From CALLQB01 sp036479275 (GTDB lineage: Bacteria; Actinomycetota; Acidimicrobiia; Acidimicrobiales; SHLQ01), in assembly GCA_965524675.1 (NCBI GenBank), contig CBERPN010000128.1, positions 1-11,839 of the forward strand: a DNA stretch of 11,839 nt, given 5' to 3'. Both the position numbers and the translations under genes were made by a program. This document shows positions 1 to 6,279 of this stretch, one piece after another. Each line of letters opens with the position of its first letter. Position 1 is the first letter of the stretch. The notes below the pieces were generated by a model. That model saw only the letters and a program-made list of their open reading frames with translations. It made no database searches and had not been told where the DNA came from.

Positions 1-1205
1 GAGCCGCGAATCAAGTCAATGATCTCGTCGATCATGTCGAGCGCCTTTAACAAACCCTCGACGATATGCATGCGGGCTTGCGCCTTGTCGAGTAGGAACT
101 GCGACCGGCGGGTTACGACTTCGACCTGGTGCTCGACGTAGTGCACGAGTGCATCACGCAACGTGAGTGTGCGCGGAATCCCGTCGACAAGCGCCACCAT
201 ATTCACACCAAAGCTGGTTTGTAGTGGTGTGTGTTTGTAGAGGTTGTTGAGAATGATCAGGCCTGGCTGATCTCGCTTCAGTTCGAATACCAGTCGGGTC
301 TTGCCCTTAGCTGATTCGTTGCGTATGGCGCGTATTCCCTCGATGGTGCCAGCGTTGACCGCCTCAGCGGCCTTTAGCTCGATACCTTCGACGCTAGTTT
401 GGTAAGGGATCTCGGTAACGACAATCTGCTCGCCACCCGTCTTGGTTTCCTCGATGGTGGCGCGGGCGCGCATCTTTACCGAACCTCTGCCTGTTCGATA
501 TGCGTCGAGGATTCCAGCGCGACCCATGATGAACGCCTTGGTAGGAAAGTCCGGTCCCTTTACGAACACCATGAGATCGTCGACTGTGGCTTCGGGGTTA
601 TCGATGAGGTGAAGGGTTGCGTCGATCACCTCGCCCATGTTGTGGGGCGGGATGTTGGTCGCCATACCAACTGCAATGCCTTGACTACCGTTAACCAGCA
701 GATTTGGAAACCGCGAAGGAAGTACTGTCGGCTCGTCGAACCGTCCGTCGAAGTTGGAAACGAAATCGACCGTGTCGTTGTCGATTCCGTCTAGCAATCG
801 CATCGCGAGGTCTTCAAGACGACACTCGGTGTAGCGGTAAGCGGCTGGTGGATCGCTCGGCGATCCGAAGTTACCGTGGGGGTCGATAAGGGTGTGGCGC
901 AGGCTAAAGCTCTGACCCATTCGAACCATAGAGTCATAGATAGCGGTGTCGCCGTGCGGATGATATTTACCAATCACGTCGCCGACGACTGTCGCGCACT
1001 TTACGTGCCCGCGATCGGGCCTCGTTCCGGAGTCGAACATCGACCAAAGAATTCGCCTGTGGACAGGCTTGAGGCCGTCGCGTACATCGGGTAGCGCGCG
1101 CGAGACGATGACCGACATTGCGTACTCGAGGAACGATTGTTCCATTTCCTCTTGGATCGCAATGGGCACGACAGAGCCTGTTGGCTGCGGTGTTGAATCA
1201 CTCAT
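1..1205 (-). CDS. gyrA: DNA gyrase subunit A, 3'-truncated by the window edge
   Basis: GyrA is the breakage-reunion subunit of DNA gyrase; with GyrB it introduces negative supercoils ahead of the fork. Reading the minus strand from the ATG at 1205, the frame stays open to base 1 and gives 401 complete codons, about half of a usual GyrA. The winged-helix region contains SRALPDVRDGLKPVHRR (residues 35-51) and the quinolone-determining segment HPHGDTAIYDSMVRM (about 82-96). The active-site tyrosine is Tyr125 in AAYRYTECRL. The tower-domain sequence continues through VDGIPRTLTLRDALVHYVEH. The start is fixed by an ATGA overlap with the gyrB stop, so the two are probably translationally coupled. 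The E. coli Ser83 position is Thr87 here and the Asp87 position is Asp91. The carboxy-terminal DNA-wrapping domain lies outside the window. Identification is very secure. Confidence 0.97.
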   Translation of the reverse strand, partial: MSDSTPQPTGSVVPIAIQEEMEQSFLEYAMSVIVSRALPDVRDGLKPVHRRILWSMFDSGTRPDRGHVKCATVVGDVIGKYHPHGDTAIYDSMVRMGQSFSLRHTLIDPHGNFGSPSDPPAAYRYTECRLEDLAMRLLDGIDNDTVDFVSNFDGRFDEPTVLPSRFPNLLVNGSQGIAVGMATNIPPHNMGEVIDATLHLIDNPEATVDDLMVFVKGPDFPTKAFIMGRAGILDAYRTGRGSVKMRARATIEETKTGGEQIVVTEIPYQTSVEGIELKAAEAVNAGTIEGIRAIRNESAKGKTRLVFELKRDQPGLIILNNLYKHTPLQTSFGVNMVALVDGIPRTLTLRDALVHYVEHQVEVVTRRSQFLLDKAQARMHIVEGLLKALDMIDEIIDLIRG

Positions 1206-3223
1206 ATGTCGAGAAACCTGACGTCTTTAGCATTGGTTTGAATGAAGTGCTTTCGACTTTCGACGTCGTCGCCCATCAGGATCGAGAAAATCTCATCGGC
1301 AATAATGGCTTCTTCGACCGATATTTGAAGCAGGGTCCGTTTGGTTGGATCCATCGTGGTGTCCCACAGTTCTATTGCATCCATCTCGCCAAGCCCTTTG
1401 AGGCGGGCGAACTCCTCTTTGTGTTTCGGGTTGTCCGCCAAGAAGGCATCCTTGGCAGCGTCGTCCTTCAGATAGATCTTCTCCTTGCCTATTTTGGTGG
1501 AATAAAGCGGCGGCTGTGCCACGTACACGTACCCGGCCTCCACCAGTTCTCGCATTTGCCGGAAGAAGAACGTGAGCAGCAGAGTGCGGATGTGGCTGCC
1601 GTCGACATCGGCGTCGGCCAGAAGAATTACTTTGTGGTACCGGGCTTCCTCAACGTCGAACTCCATACCCACTCCCCCGCCAATGGCCGAGATGAGAGAC
1701 TGGACTTCGGTGTTCTTGAGCATCTTGTCGATGCGGGCCCGCTCGACGTTGAGAATCTTGCCGCGGATGGGCAGGATCGCCATCGTGTGTGGGTCGCGAG
1801 CCTCTTTGGCCGACCCGCCAGCAGAGTTTCCCTCGACGATGTAGATCTCGGACTCCGCAGGATTCTTCGATGCGCAGTCGGTGAGTTTGCCAGGCAACCC
1901 GGCACCTTCTAGTGCCGATTTGCGGCGGGTCGCGTCGCGCGCTGATCGAGCTGCTTCGCGTGCCCGCGATGCTTGCACGGCCTTGCTGACCATGGCCTTG
2001 CTTTCGTTGGGGTTTTCCTCAAGCCATTCCGCAAGTTTTTCGTTGGTGGCCTTCTCGACAAGCGATCGAATCGAGACATTGCCGAGCTTGCCTTTGGTTT
2101 GGCCTTCGAACTGGGGATCACTAAGCCGGACACTGATAATGGCGGTTAGCCCTTCACGGATGTCGTCACCCTGAAGCCGATCGTCCTTGCCTTCTTTGAG
2201 GTGACCTTTGGCGAACGCGTACTTGTTGACGACGTTCGTGAGCGACTTTCGGAAACCCTCCTCGTGCATTCCGCCATCGATGGTTGTTATTCCGTTGGCG
2301 AAGGAGTGAACCCCATCGTTGTTAAACCCGGTGTTCCATTGGAATGCGATTTCAACCTCTTCACCGTTGCCTATCTGTTCGAAATAGCCAACGTTTTCAA
2401 ACAGTGATTCCTTCGACTGGTTGAGGTGTTGAACGAAGTCGATAATGCCGCCGTCGTACTTGAACGCCGTGAGCTCGGAGTTGCCGCCGGGCCTTAGATC
2501 GCGAAACTTGATCTCGAGCCCGCGGTTCAGGAAGGCCATCATCTGGAATCGTTCGAGCAATGTCTGGGCGCGAAATGTGGTGTCTTCAAAGACGGTTGAG
2601 TCGGGCCAGAACCTCACGGTGGTGCCGGTTCTGTCGCCTGGCGCGTCGCCGACTACCACAAGTGGCTTGCTGAGGTTGCCGCCATCGGAGAACTCCATCG
2701 CGTGGCGCTTGCCTTCGCGATCTATCTCGACTTCTACCCGAGACGAAAGCGCATTCACGACCGACACGCCAACGCCGTGAAGACCCCCTGAAACCTTGTA
2801 ACCGTCGCCGCCGAACTTGCCGCCAGCATGCAACACCGTGAGTACGACCTCGGCGGCCGACATGTCGTAGTTGGCGTGTTTGCCGGTGGGGATACCGCGA
2901 CCATCGTCTATGACTTCACAGCCGCCATCGGCCAGAATACTCACTTCGATGGTTGCGCAGAATCCTGCCATTGCCTCGTCGACAGAGTTGTCGACCACCT
3001 CGTAAACCAAGTGATGTAACCCGGTTGGGCCGGTTGAACCAATGTACATTCCGGGCCGCTTACGAACTGCCTCAAGCCCCTCGAGCACGGTGATTGCGTC
3101 GGCGTCGTAGGAGCCTGGCTCGACCGCGGCAGTATCGCCCGTCTTAGCGACCTCCGGGCTGGCGGCGACGTCGCTGGGCGGCGTCGTATCCGGTTGATTT
3201 TCGTCGTTCGGCTCGTCGGCCAA
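1202..3223 (-). CDS. gyrB: DNA gyrase subunit B
   Basis: GyrB is the ATPase subunit of DNA gyrase. The open frame begins at an ATG at 3250 (682 codons), and residue numbers here use that frame. I prefer the TTG at 3223 (673 aa). It has an AAAGG ribosome binding site 7 nt upstream (3231-3235), and it starts the protein MADEPNDEN, like streptomycete GyrB (MADSGNPNEN); neither upstream ATG has a good ribosome binding site. After a disordered acidic amino end, the GHKL ATPase domain has YEVVDNSVDEA (ATP-contacting Glu84), DDGRGI (115-120) and GGLHGVG (155-161). The TOPRIM domain has YIVEGNSAGGSA (catalytic Glu473), IRGKILNVE, and LLADADVDGSHI with the metal-binding aspartates 546-550. The end, DVRFLDI, is canonical. 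The oddity is Asn475 where most bacteria have Asp (EGDSAGG). No large insertion is present. It overlaps gyrA by ATGA. Confidence 0.97.
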   Translation of the reverse strand: MADEPNDENQPDTTPPSDVAASPEVAKTGDTAAVEPGSYDADAITVLEGLEAVRKRPGMYIGSTGPTGLHHLVYEVVDNSVDEAMAGFCATIEVSILADGGCEVIDDGRGIPTGKHANYDMSAAEVVLTVLHAGGKFGGDGYKVSGGLHGVGVSVVNALSSRVEVEIDREGKRHAMEFSDGGNLSKPLVVVGDAPGDRTGTTVRFWPDSTVFEDTTFRAQTLLERFQMMAFLNRGLEIKFRDLRPGGNSELTAFKYDGGIIDFVQHLNQSKESLFENVGYFEQIGNGEEVEIAFQWNTGFNNDGVHSFANGITTIDGGMHEEGFRKSLTNVVNKYAFAKGHLKEGKDDRLQGDDIREGLTAIISVRLSDPQFEGQTKGKLGNVSIRSLVEKATNEKLAEWLEENPNESKAMVSKAVQASRAREAARSARDATRRKSALEGAGLPGKLTDCASKNPAESEIYIVEGNSAGGSAKEARDPHTMAILPIRGKILNVERARIDKMLKNTEVQSLISAIGGGVGMEFDVEEARYHKVILLADADVDGSHIRTLLLTFFFRQMRELVEAGYVYVAQPPLYSTKIGKEKIYLKDDAAKDAFLADNPKHKEEFARLKGLGEMDAIELWDTTMDPTKRTLLQISVEEAIIADEIFSILMGDDVESRKHFIQTNAKDVRFLDI

Positions 3224-3230
3224 GACAGGA

Positions 3231-3235
3231 CCTTT
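3231..3235 (-). promoter_or_regulatory. Ribosome binding site deciding the gyrB start
   Basis: On the minus strand AAAGG lies 7 nt before a TTG codon at 3223-3221. The two in-frame ATGs further upstream (3250 and 3238) have no purine-rich motif at a useful distance; the sequence between them is C-rich. Together with the MAD-type amino terminus this favours TTG as the real start. Confidence 0.6.
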
Positions 3236-3267
3236 CATGGGGGCGAGCATGGAAAATCAACCCCGTC

Positions 3268-3288
3268 GAAAACCGTTGAGTTTTCAAC
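3268..3288 (-). repeat. Small inverted repeats in the gyrB leader
   Basis: GAAAAC (3268-3273) and GTTTTC (3280-3285) form a 6-bp dyad with a 6-nt loop. GTTGA (3275-3279) and TCAAC (3284-3288) form a competing 5-bp dyad. They fall between the candidate promoter and the gyrB start. They could be alternative leader structures or an operator; function is unknown. Confidence 0.3.
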
Positions 3289-3326
3289 CGACTGATGCAC
3301 AAAGGCGCTCAAATAACGTTGCTGTA

Positions 3327-3335
3327 ATCATACCA
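3327..3335 (-). promoter_or_regulatory. Candidate extended -10 promoter element for gyrBA
   Basis: The minus strand reads TGGTATGAT, which fits the extended -10 pattern TGnTAnnnT. No convincing -35 hexamer is seen at 17 bp, which is tolerated for extended -10 promoters. Transcription would start near 3320, giving a leader of roughly 95-100 nt before the TTG start of gyrB. The match is by eye only. Confidence 0.35.
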
Positions 3336-3408
3336 GCTAGAGCCGCTGTCGTAGGCCATACTCTGCCCTGTTATCAAGGGTCTCAAGTCGTCGTTGAGCA
3401 GTCGGATT

Positions 3409-3440
3409 GTGACCCCTCACTCAAGTGGTAGTCAGGTCAC
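3409..3440 (-). terminator. Hairpin at the end of dciA, possible U-tract-less terminator
   Basis: GTGACC (3409-3414) pairs with GGTCAC (3435-3440), and CACT (3418-3421) pairs with AGTG (3424-3427) inside it. The structure covers the dciA stop codon. No run of T follows on either strand, so classic intrinsic termination is doubtful. It could instead be a stabilising 3' structure. Confidence 0.35.
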
Positions 3441-3730
3441 CGGACACGAATATCTAGGGCCTTGATTTCGTTGTTACCAAGTTGTTGAGCAAGGCGGTCA
3501 ACGAGTTGGTTTTCGGCCCATTGAAGCTGACTCGCCCAAGCCGGATCCTCGACCGCGATAACCAATGTACGATTCGAAAACGAGACCGGTCGGCTGTGCT
3601 CGGCGATCTCTGCTCCGACCAACTCGGGCCACCGGTCGAACACGTCGGTAACGGTCGACGCTTTTGGCGCGCCGAGATGGGCCAGCAACCTCTCGAGGCC
3701 TGGTCCGAAGGGCTTGGGTTGATCGGTCAT
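3437..3730 (-). CDS. dciA: DciA/DUF721 family protein, replicative-helicase associated
   Basis: This 97-residue protein belongs to the DUF721 family, whose studied members (DciA) bind the replicative helicase DnaB and help place it on DNA in bacteria lacking DnaC or DnaI loaders. Visible family features are the amino-terminal helix GLERLLAHLG (11-20), the segment VFDRWPELVG (30-39) with its conserved Trp-Pro and Val-Gly, AEHSRPVSF (43-51), and the core LVIAVEDPAWASQLQWAENQL (56-76, conserved Trp-Ala). Its ATG at 3730 overlaps the recF stop (ATGA, 3727-3730), so it is probably co-translated with recF. Position beside recF and gyrB is typical of actinobacteria. At 97 residues it is a short version, essentially only the DUF721 domain. 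Family assignment is firm; the helicase-loading role here is inferred. Confidence 0.85.
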   Translation of the reverse strand: MTDQPKPFGPGLERLLAHLGAPKASTVTDVFDRWPELVGAEIAEHSRPVSFSNRTLVIAVEDPAWASQLQWAENQLVDRLAQQLGNNEIKALDIRVR

Positions 3731-4812
3731 GGCACGTCCACCGTGAGCTCGTGATCGTTAACCATAACCGTCTGGGCCGGTTCGGCTCCCGCTGGCAGAC
3801 CTGAAGCAGTGGTCAGAAGTGCTTGCCCGGCCGGTAGATGAGCGAGCAATGCGGTGCTTCGGAAAGGATCTAGTTCGGAGAACACATCGTCGAGGATCAG
3901 AACCGGCGGGGTGCCGGTAACGGTCGTTACCGCCCGATGTGCCGCCAATCTTAGCGCTAGGGCTATCGACCGTTGCTCACCTTGGGAACTGTGGGTCCTG
4001 GTCGCCAAGCCCGCCAACAACAACTCGATGTCGTCGCGGTGCGGACCAACCGTCGTTACCCCGCGGCGGAGGTCGTCGCTTCGCGCTGCAGCCAAAGCAC
4101 TTCCTAGGCCGTCGTTAATCCATGTCGAGCGGTAGCTCGGCTGCAAATGGGCTGGCTCTCGAGCAACGGCATCGTAAGCCTCGGTGAGTGCCGGGGTCAG
4201 CTGGTTCAACGTCTCGACGCGTGCGTTGGTAAGCGCCTCCCCACTAGCCGTCAGTTTCGCGTCCCAAACATCGAGGGTCAGCTCGACATCACTGGTTAGA
4301 CGCCCACCCGAGCCGCGAAGCAAAGCGTTACGTTGGCGAAGAATCCGCTCGACATCACGCACGAGTTGATCATTTCGGGGATGGAGATCGACAAGCAGCG
4401 AATCGATGTAGGACCGGCGACCACCGGGGCTGCCCTTCACCAACTCAAGATCCTCTGGAGAAAATACCGTCATTCGAAACAGCCCCAGCAGGTCGCGGCT
4501 TCGCGCCAATCGTTGGCGGTTCACCTGGGCCCTGACCCGGCCGATCCGTGGGATTTCGGTTTCGATCAAGACCTCGCGGCCAGCATTATCGATTTCGCCG
4601 CGAACGATTGCGCTTTCGGCTCCAGTTCGAATGAGGGCATCTGTGGGCGCACCCCGAAACGATTTGAGCGTCGCCAACCAACCAACAGCCTCGACAAGAT
4701 TGGTCTTTCCGTGCCCGTTTTGCCCAACGATAGCGGTCAGGCCATCTGGAAATTCGACTGCGGTTTCTCCGTAACCCCGAAAGTTGTTTAGCCAGAGCTT
4801 TTTCAGTAGCAC
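3727..4812 (-). CDS. recF: DNA replication and repair protein RecF
   Basis: RecF is an SMC-like ATPase that, with RecO and RecR, promotes RecA loading at single-strand gaps and helps restart stalled forks. The protein has 361 residues, normal for the family. Walker A is GQNGHGKTN (30-38). The conserved region FSPEDLELVKGSPGGRRSYID is at about 117-137, TVGPHRDD at 254-261, the ABC signature SSQGEQRS at 275-282, and Walker B VLILDD at 304-309 followed by VFSELD. The GTG start at 4812 puts the first Met exactly where RecF proteins begin (MLLKKLWLNNFRGY), although no clear ribosome binding site precedes it. It starts 16 nt after the dnaN stop, so coupling to dnaN translation is likely. It ends in an ATGA overlap with dciA. 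Confidence 0.96.
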   Translation of the reverse strand: MLLKKLWLNNFRGYGETAVEFPDGLTAIVGQNGHGKTNLVEAVGWLATLKSFRGAPTDALIRTGAESAIVRGEIDNAGREVLIETEIPRIGRVRAQVNRQRLARSRDLLGLFRMTVFSPEDLELVKGSPGGRRSYIDSLLVDLHPRNDQLVRDVERILRQRNALLRGSGGRLTSDVELTLDVWDAKLTASGEALTNARVETLNQLTPALTEAYDAVAREPAHLQPSYRSTWINDGLGSALAAARSDDLRRGVTTVGPHRDDIELLLAGLATRTHSSQGEQRSIALALRLAAHRAVTTVTGTPPVLILDDVFSELDPFRSTALLAHLPAGQALLTTASGLPAGAEPAQTVMVNDHELTVDVP

Positions 4813-4828
4813 CGCTGCGAGGAGTTCG

Positions 4829-5923
4829 TTAAGAAACGCGTACAGGCATTAGTAGATACAAGAAATCAGGGCTGTCGGTGGAGCGAATCAGAGATGGCTT
4901 TAGAGCATCGACGGTTTGCAGAGAAACCTCATCGCCGGGCGTTATCTCAAGGCCATCGATGAGGTACTCGGGGTTAAAGGCAACCGTTAGCTCTTCGCCG
5001 TCGTAGTTAGCATCGATCGACTCGTGGGCTTGCCCAACATCTTGGGTAACCGCAACCAGCTCGAGGCCATTGGACTTCATCATTAGCCGCACCGGCGTAG
5101 CCTCTTGCGCCAACAAGCGAACCCGACGCACGGCTTCTAACAACTCGACTCGGTTTACCAGCAAGTTGTTCGGATGACTTTCTGGGATTAGGCCCCGGTA
5201 GTTGGGGAAGTCGCCTTCGATTAGGCGGGTGGCCACCCGAACATTGCCTATCTCAAAGGTTGCATCACGCTCGCCCAAGCGCAGCGTTACTTCCTCGCCA
5301 GAATCGAGAACCTTCACGAGTTCGTTGAGCGATCGACTTGGAACCAGAACACTCTGGTCGGCCGCCAGAACCGATGCTCCTGGCAAGTCTCGAACAGCTA
5401 GGCGGTACGAGTCGGTGGAAACAAGCCGGAGCCCTTCGTTTTCAGCTGCCATAAGGACGCCGGTGAGGATCGGGCGAGAATCATCGGATGAGGCTGCGGG
5501 AACGACCTGCCGCAATGCCTCCCGAAAGGCTGCCGCGTCGAGTTGCACGGCCGTCTCTGGTGGCTCAGTAACCCGCGGAAACTCATCTGCTGGAATCACA
5601 CGCAAAGAGAACTCTGATCGAGCGGCACTGATATGTGCTTCGTCACCCTCGATTCGCACCTCGATCTTGCCTGGTGGGACAGCCTTGACGATGTCGTTCG
5701 CTAGTTTCGAGGGCAGCACAATTATTCCGTCCTCTTCACCTCCCACCGTTGTCTCGACCGAAATGGTCAGATCAAGGTCGGTGCCGGTAGTACGTAACTG
5801 ATGGCCGCGAAGTTCTAGATGTACTCCTGCAAGTACCGGTAGAGCGCCACCGCGGGTTGTTACAGCTCGCCCAGCAGTACTGAAAGCGCTTTCTAGATCT
5901 TGTCGTTCGCAACGAAACTTCAT
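4829..5923 (-). CDS. dnaN: DNA polymerase III beta subunit (sliding clamp)
   Basis: DnaN forms the ring-shaped dimer that tethers polymerase III and other DNA enzymes to the template. The 364-residue protein has the normal length for three clamp folds. It begins MKFRCERQDL and has DSRPILTGVL (148-157) and TDSYRLA (170-176) in the middle domain, LIEGDFPNY (234-242), FNPEYLIDGL (316-325), and the canonical end YLLMPVRVS, where the Met-Pro-Val-Arg segment lines the client-binding pocket. The ATG at 5923 is preceded on the minus strand by a weak purine stretch (GAAAGAAG). It is the first gene of the probable dnaN-recF-dciA unit and is separated from dnaA by a 356-bp gap containing origin-like signals. 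Nothing unusual is seen in the coding sequence. Confidence 0.97.
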   Translation of the reverse strand: MKFRCERQDLESAFSTAGRAVTTRGGALPVLAGVHLELRGHQLRTTGTDLDLTISVETTVGGEEDGIIVLPSKLANDIVKAVPPGKIEVRIEGDEAHISAARSEFSLRVIPADEFPRVTEPPETAVQLDAAAFREALRQVVPAASSDDSRPILTGVLMAAENEGLRLVSTDSYRLAVRDLPGASVLAADQSVLVPSRSLNELVKVLDSGEEVTLRLGERDATFEIGNVRVATRLIEGDFPNYRGLIPESHPNNLLVNRVELLEAVRRVRLLAQEATPVRLMMKSNGLELVAVTQDVGQAHESIDANYDGEELTVAFNPEYLIDGLEITPGDEVSLQTVDALKPSLIRSTDSPDFLYLLMPVRVS

Positions 5924-5940
5924 CTAACTACTTCTTTCAC

Positions 5941-5980
5941 AAGGTTTTCTTTATAGATCGGTAGTAGTGAGCAGTAGGGG
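5941..5980 (+). promoter_or_regulatory. Candidate unwinding element with DnaA-trio-like TAG triplets
   Basis: A T-rich run (5945-5954) leads into TAG triplets at 5954-5956, 5962-5964, 5965-5967 and 5975-5977, followed by a short G cluster (5977-5980). The order of trio-like triplets, GC cluster and then DnaA boxes resembles the basal unwinding module described in Bacillus. The triplets are not all in one register, so the match is partial. Confidence 0.35.
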
Positions 5981-6003
5981 CTGTGAATTGGGGATGGTAT
6001 GTG

Positions 6004-6028
6004 AAAACCCCTGCTCAGAGCGGGTTTT
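6004..6028. repeat. Bulged hairpin between dnaA and dnaN
   Basis: AAAACCC (6004-6010) pairs with GGGTTTT (6022-6028), and GCT (6013-6015) pairs with AGC (6019-6021) around a 3-nt loop, leaving a CT bulge at 6011-6012. Either strand reads as a hairpin ending in four T. It could be a weak terminator or attenuator ahead of dnaN, or an origin structure. Confidence 0.45.
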
Positions 6029-6050
6029 GTTATTCGCGTGAAATCCCCAA

Positions 6051-6059
6051 GTATCCACA
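6051..6059 (+). promoter_or_regulatory. DnaA box, one mismatch (GTATCCACA)
   Basis: GTATCCACA differs from TTATCCACA only at the first base. It is the best plus-orientation box in the dnaA-dnaN gap. Confidence 0.55.
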
Positions 6060-6123
6060 GTCTGATGCGCGTGTCTGACAGAGCCGCCAGAAGTACACAG
6101 AAGTGTGGCACGGGTGGAGCGAA

Positions 6124-6156
6124 CTCCCCACAGGGTGTGAACAAAATTGTGGATAT
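6124..6156. promoter_or_regulatory. Cluster of degenerate DnaA boxes
   Basis: Three 9-mers lie within 33 bp. CTCCCCACA is at 6124-6132 on plus (three mismatches), TTGTTCACA on minus at 6136-6144 (two mismatches, with G at position 3 common in actinobacterial boxes), and ATATCCACA on minus at 6148-6156 (one mismatch). Clustering between dnaA and dnaN makes the weaker ones more credible than they would be alone. Confidence 0.5.
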
Positions 6157-6230
6157 CTAAGGGACCCGGCCAGCATGCGGGAGTTCTTTGCCCGGTAGTG
6201 GTTGCTAGCCGCTCTTGTTCGCTCCGCTCA

Positions 6231-6254
6231 CGGGCCGCTAGGCCCAAGGGCCCG
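6231..6254 (-). terminator. GC-rich hairpin after the dnaA stop
   Basis: CGGGCC (6231-6236) pairs with GGCCCG (6249-6254) across a 12-nt loop, with an alternative GGCCC/GGGCC pairing (6241-6245 with 6248-6252). It lies about 26 nt downstream of the dnaA stop in the direction of transcription. No U-tract follows, so termination is uncertain. Confidence 0.35.
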
Positions 6255-6279
6255 AGCCGGTAGGAGACATCCTGTGCTG

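Larger units (their letters stand above)
5924..6279. other. dnaA-dnaN intergenic region, candidate oriC core
   Basis: This 356-bp gap has no convincing gene; open frames through it show no recognisable protein. It holds a T-rich stretch (5941-5956) beside a TAG-rich tract (5954-5977), a 10-bp bulged hairpin (6004-6028), and DnaA-box-like 9-mers at 6051-6059, 6124-6132, 6136-6144 and 6148-6156. A GC-rich hairpin follows the dnaA stop (6231-6254). In most actinobacteria the unwinding origin lies between dnaA and dnaN, so this is the prior favourite, although its boxes are degenerate. Confidence 0.6.

Noticed and set aside
1058..1066. DnaA-box-like CTGTCCACA inside gyrA
   Set aside because: It is the coding sequence for the invariant Pro-Val-His-Arg of GyrA, so the match is explained by codon constraint, and it stands alone.
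1118..1912. A 264-codon plus-strand open frame inside gyrB
   Set aside because: It is the antisense shadow of the conserved GyrB TOPRIM region; long antisense frames are common opposite genes with this codon bias.
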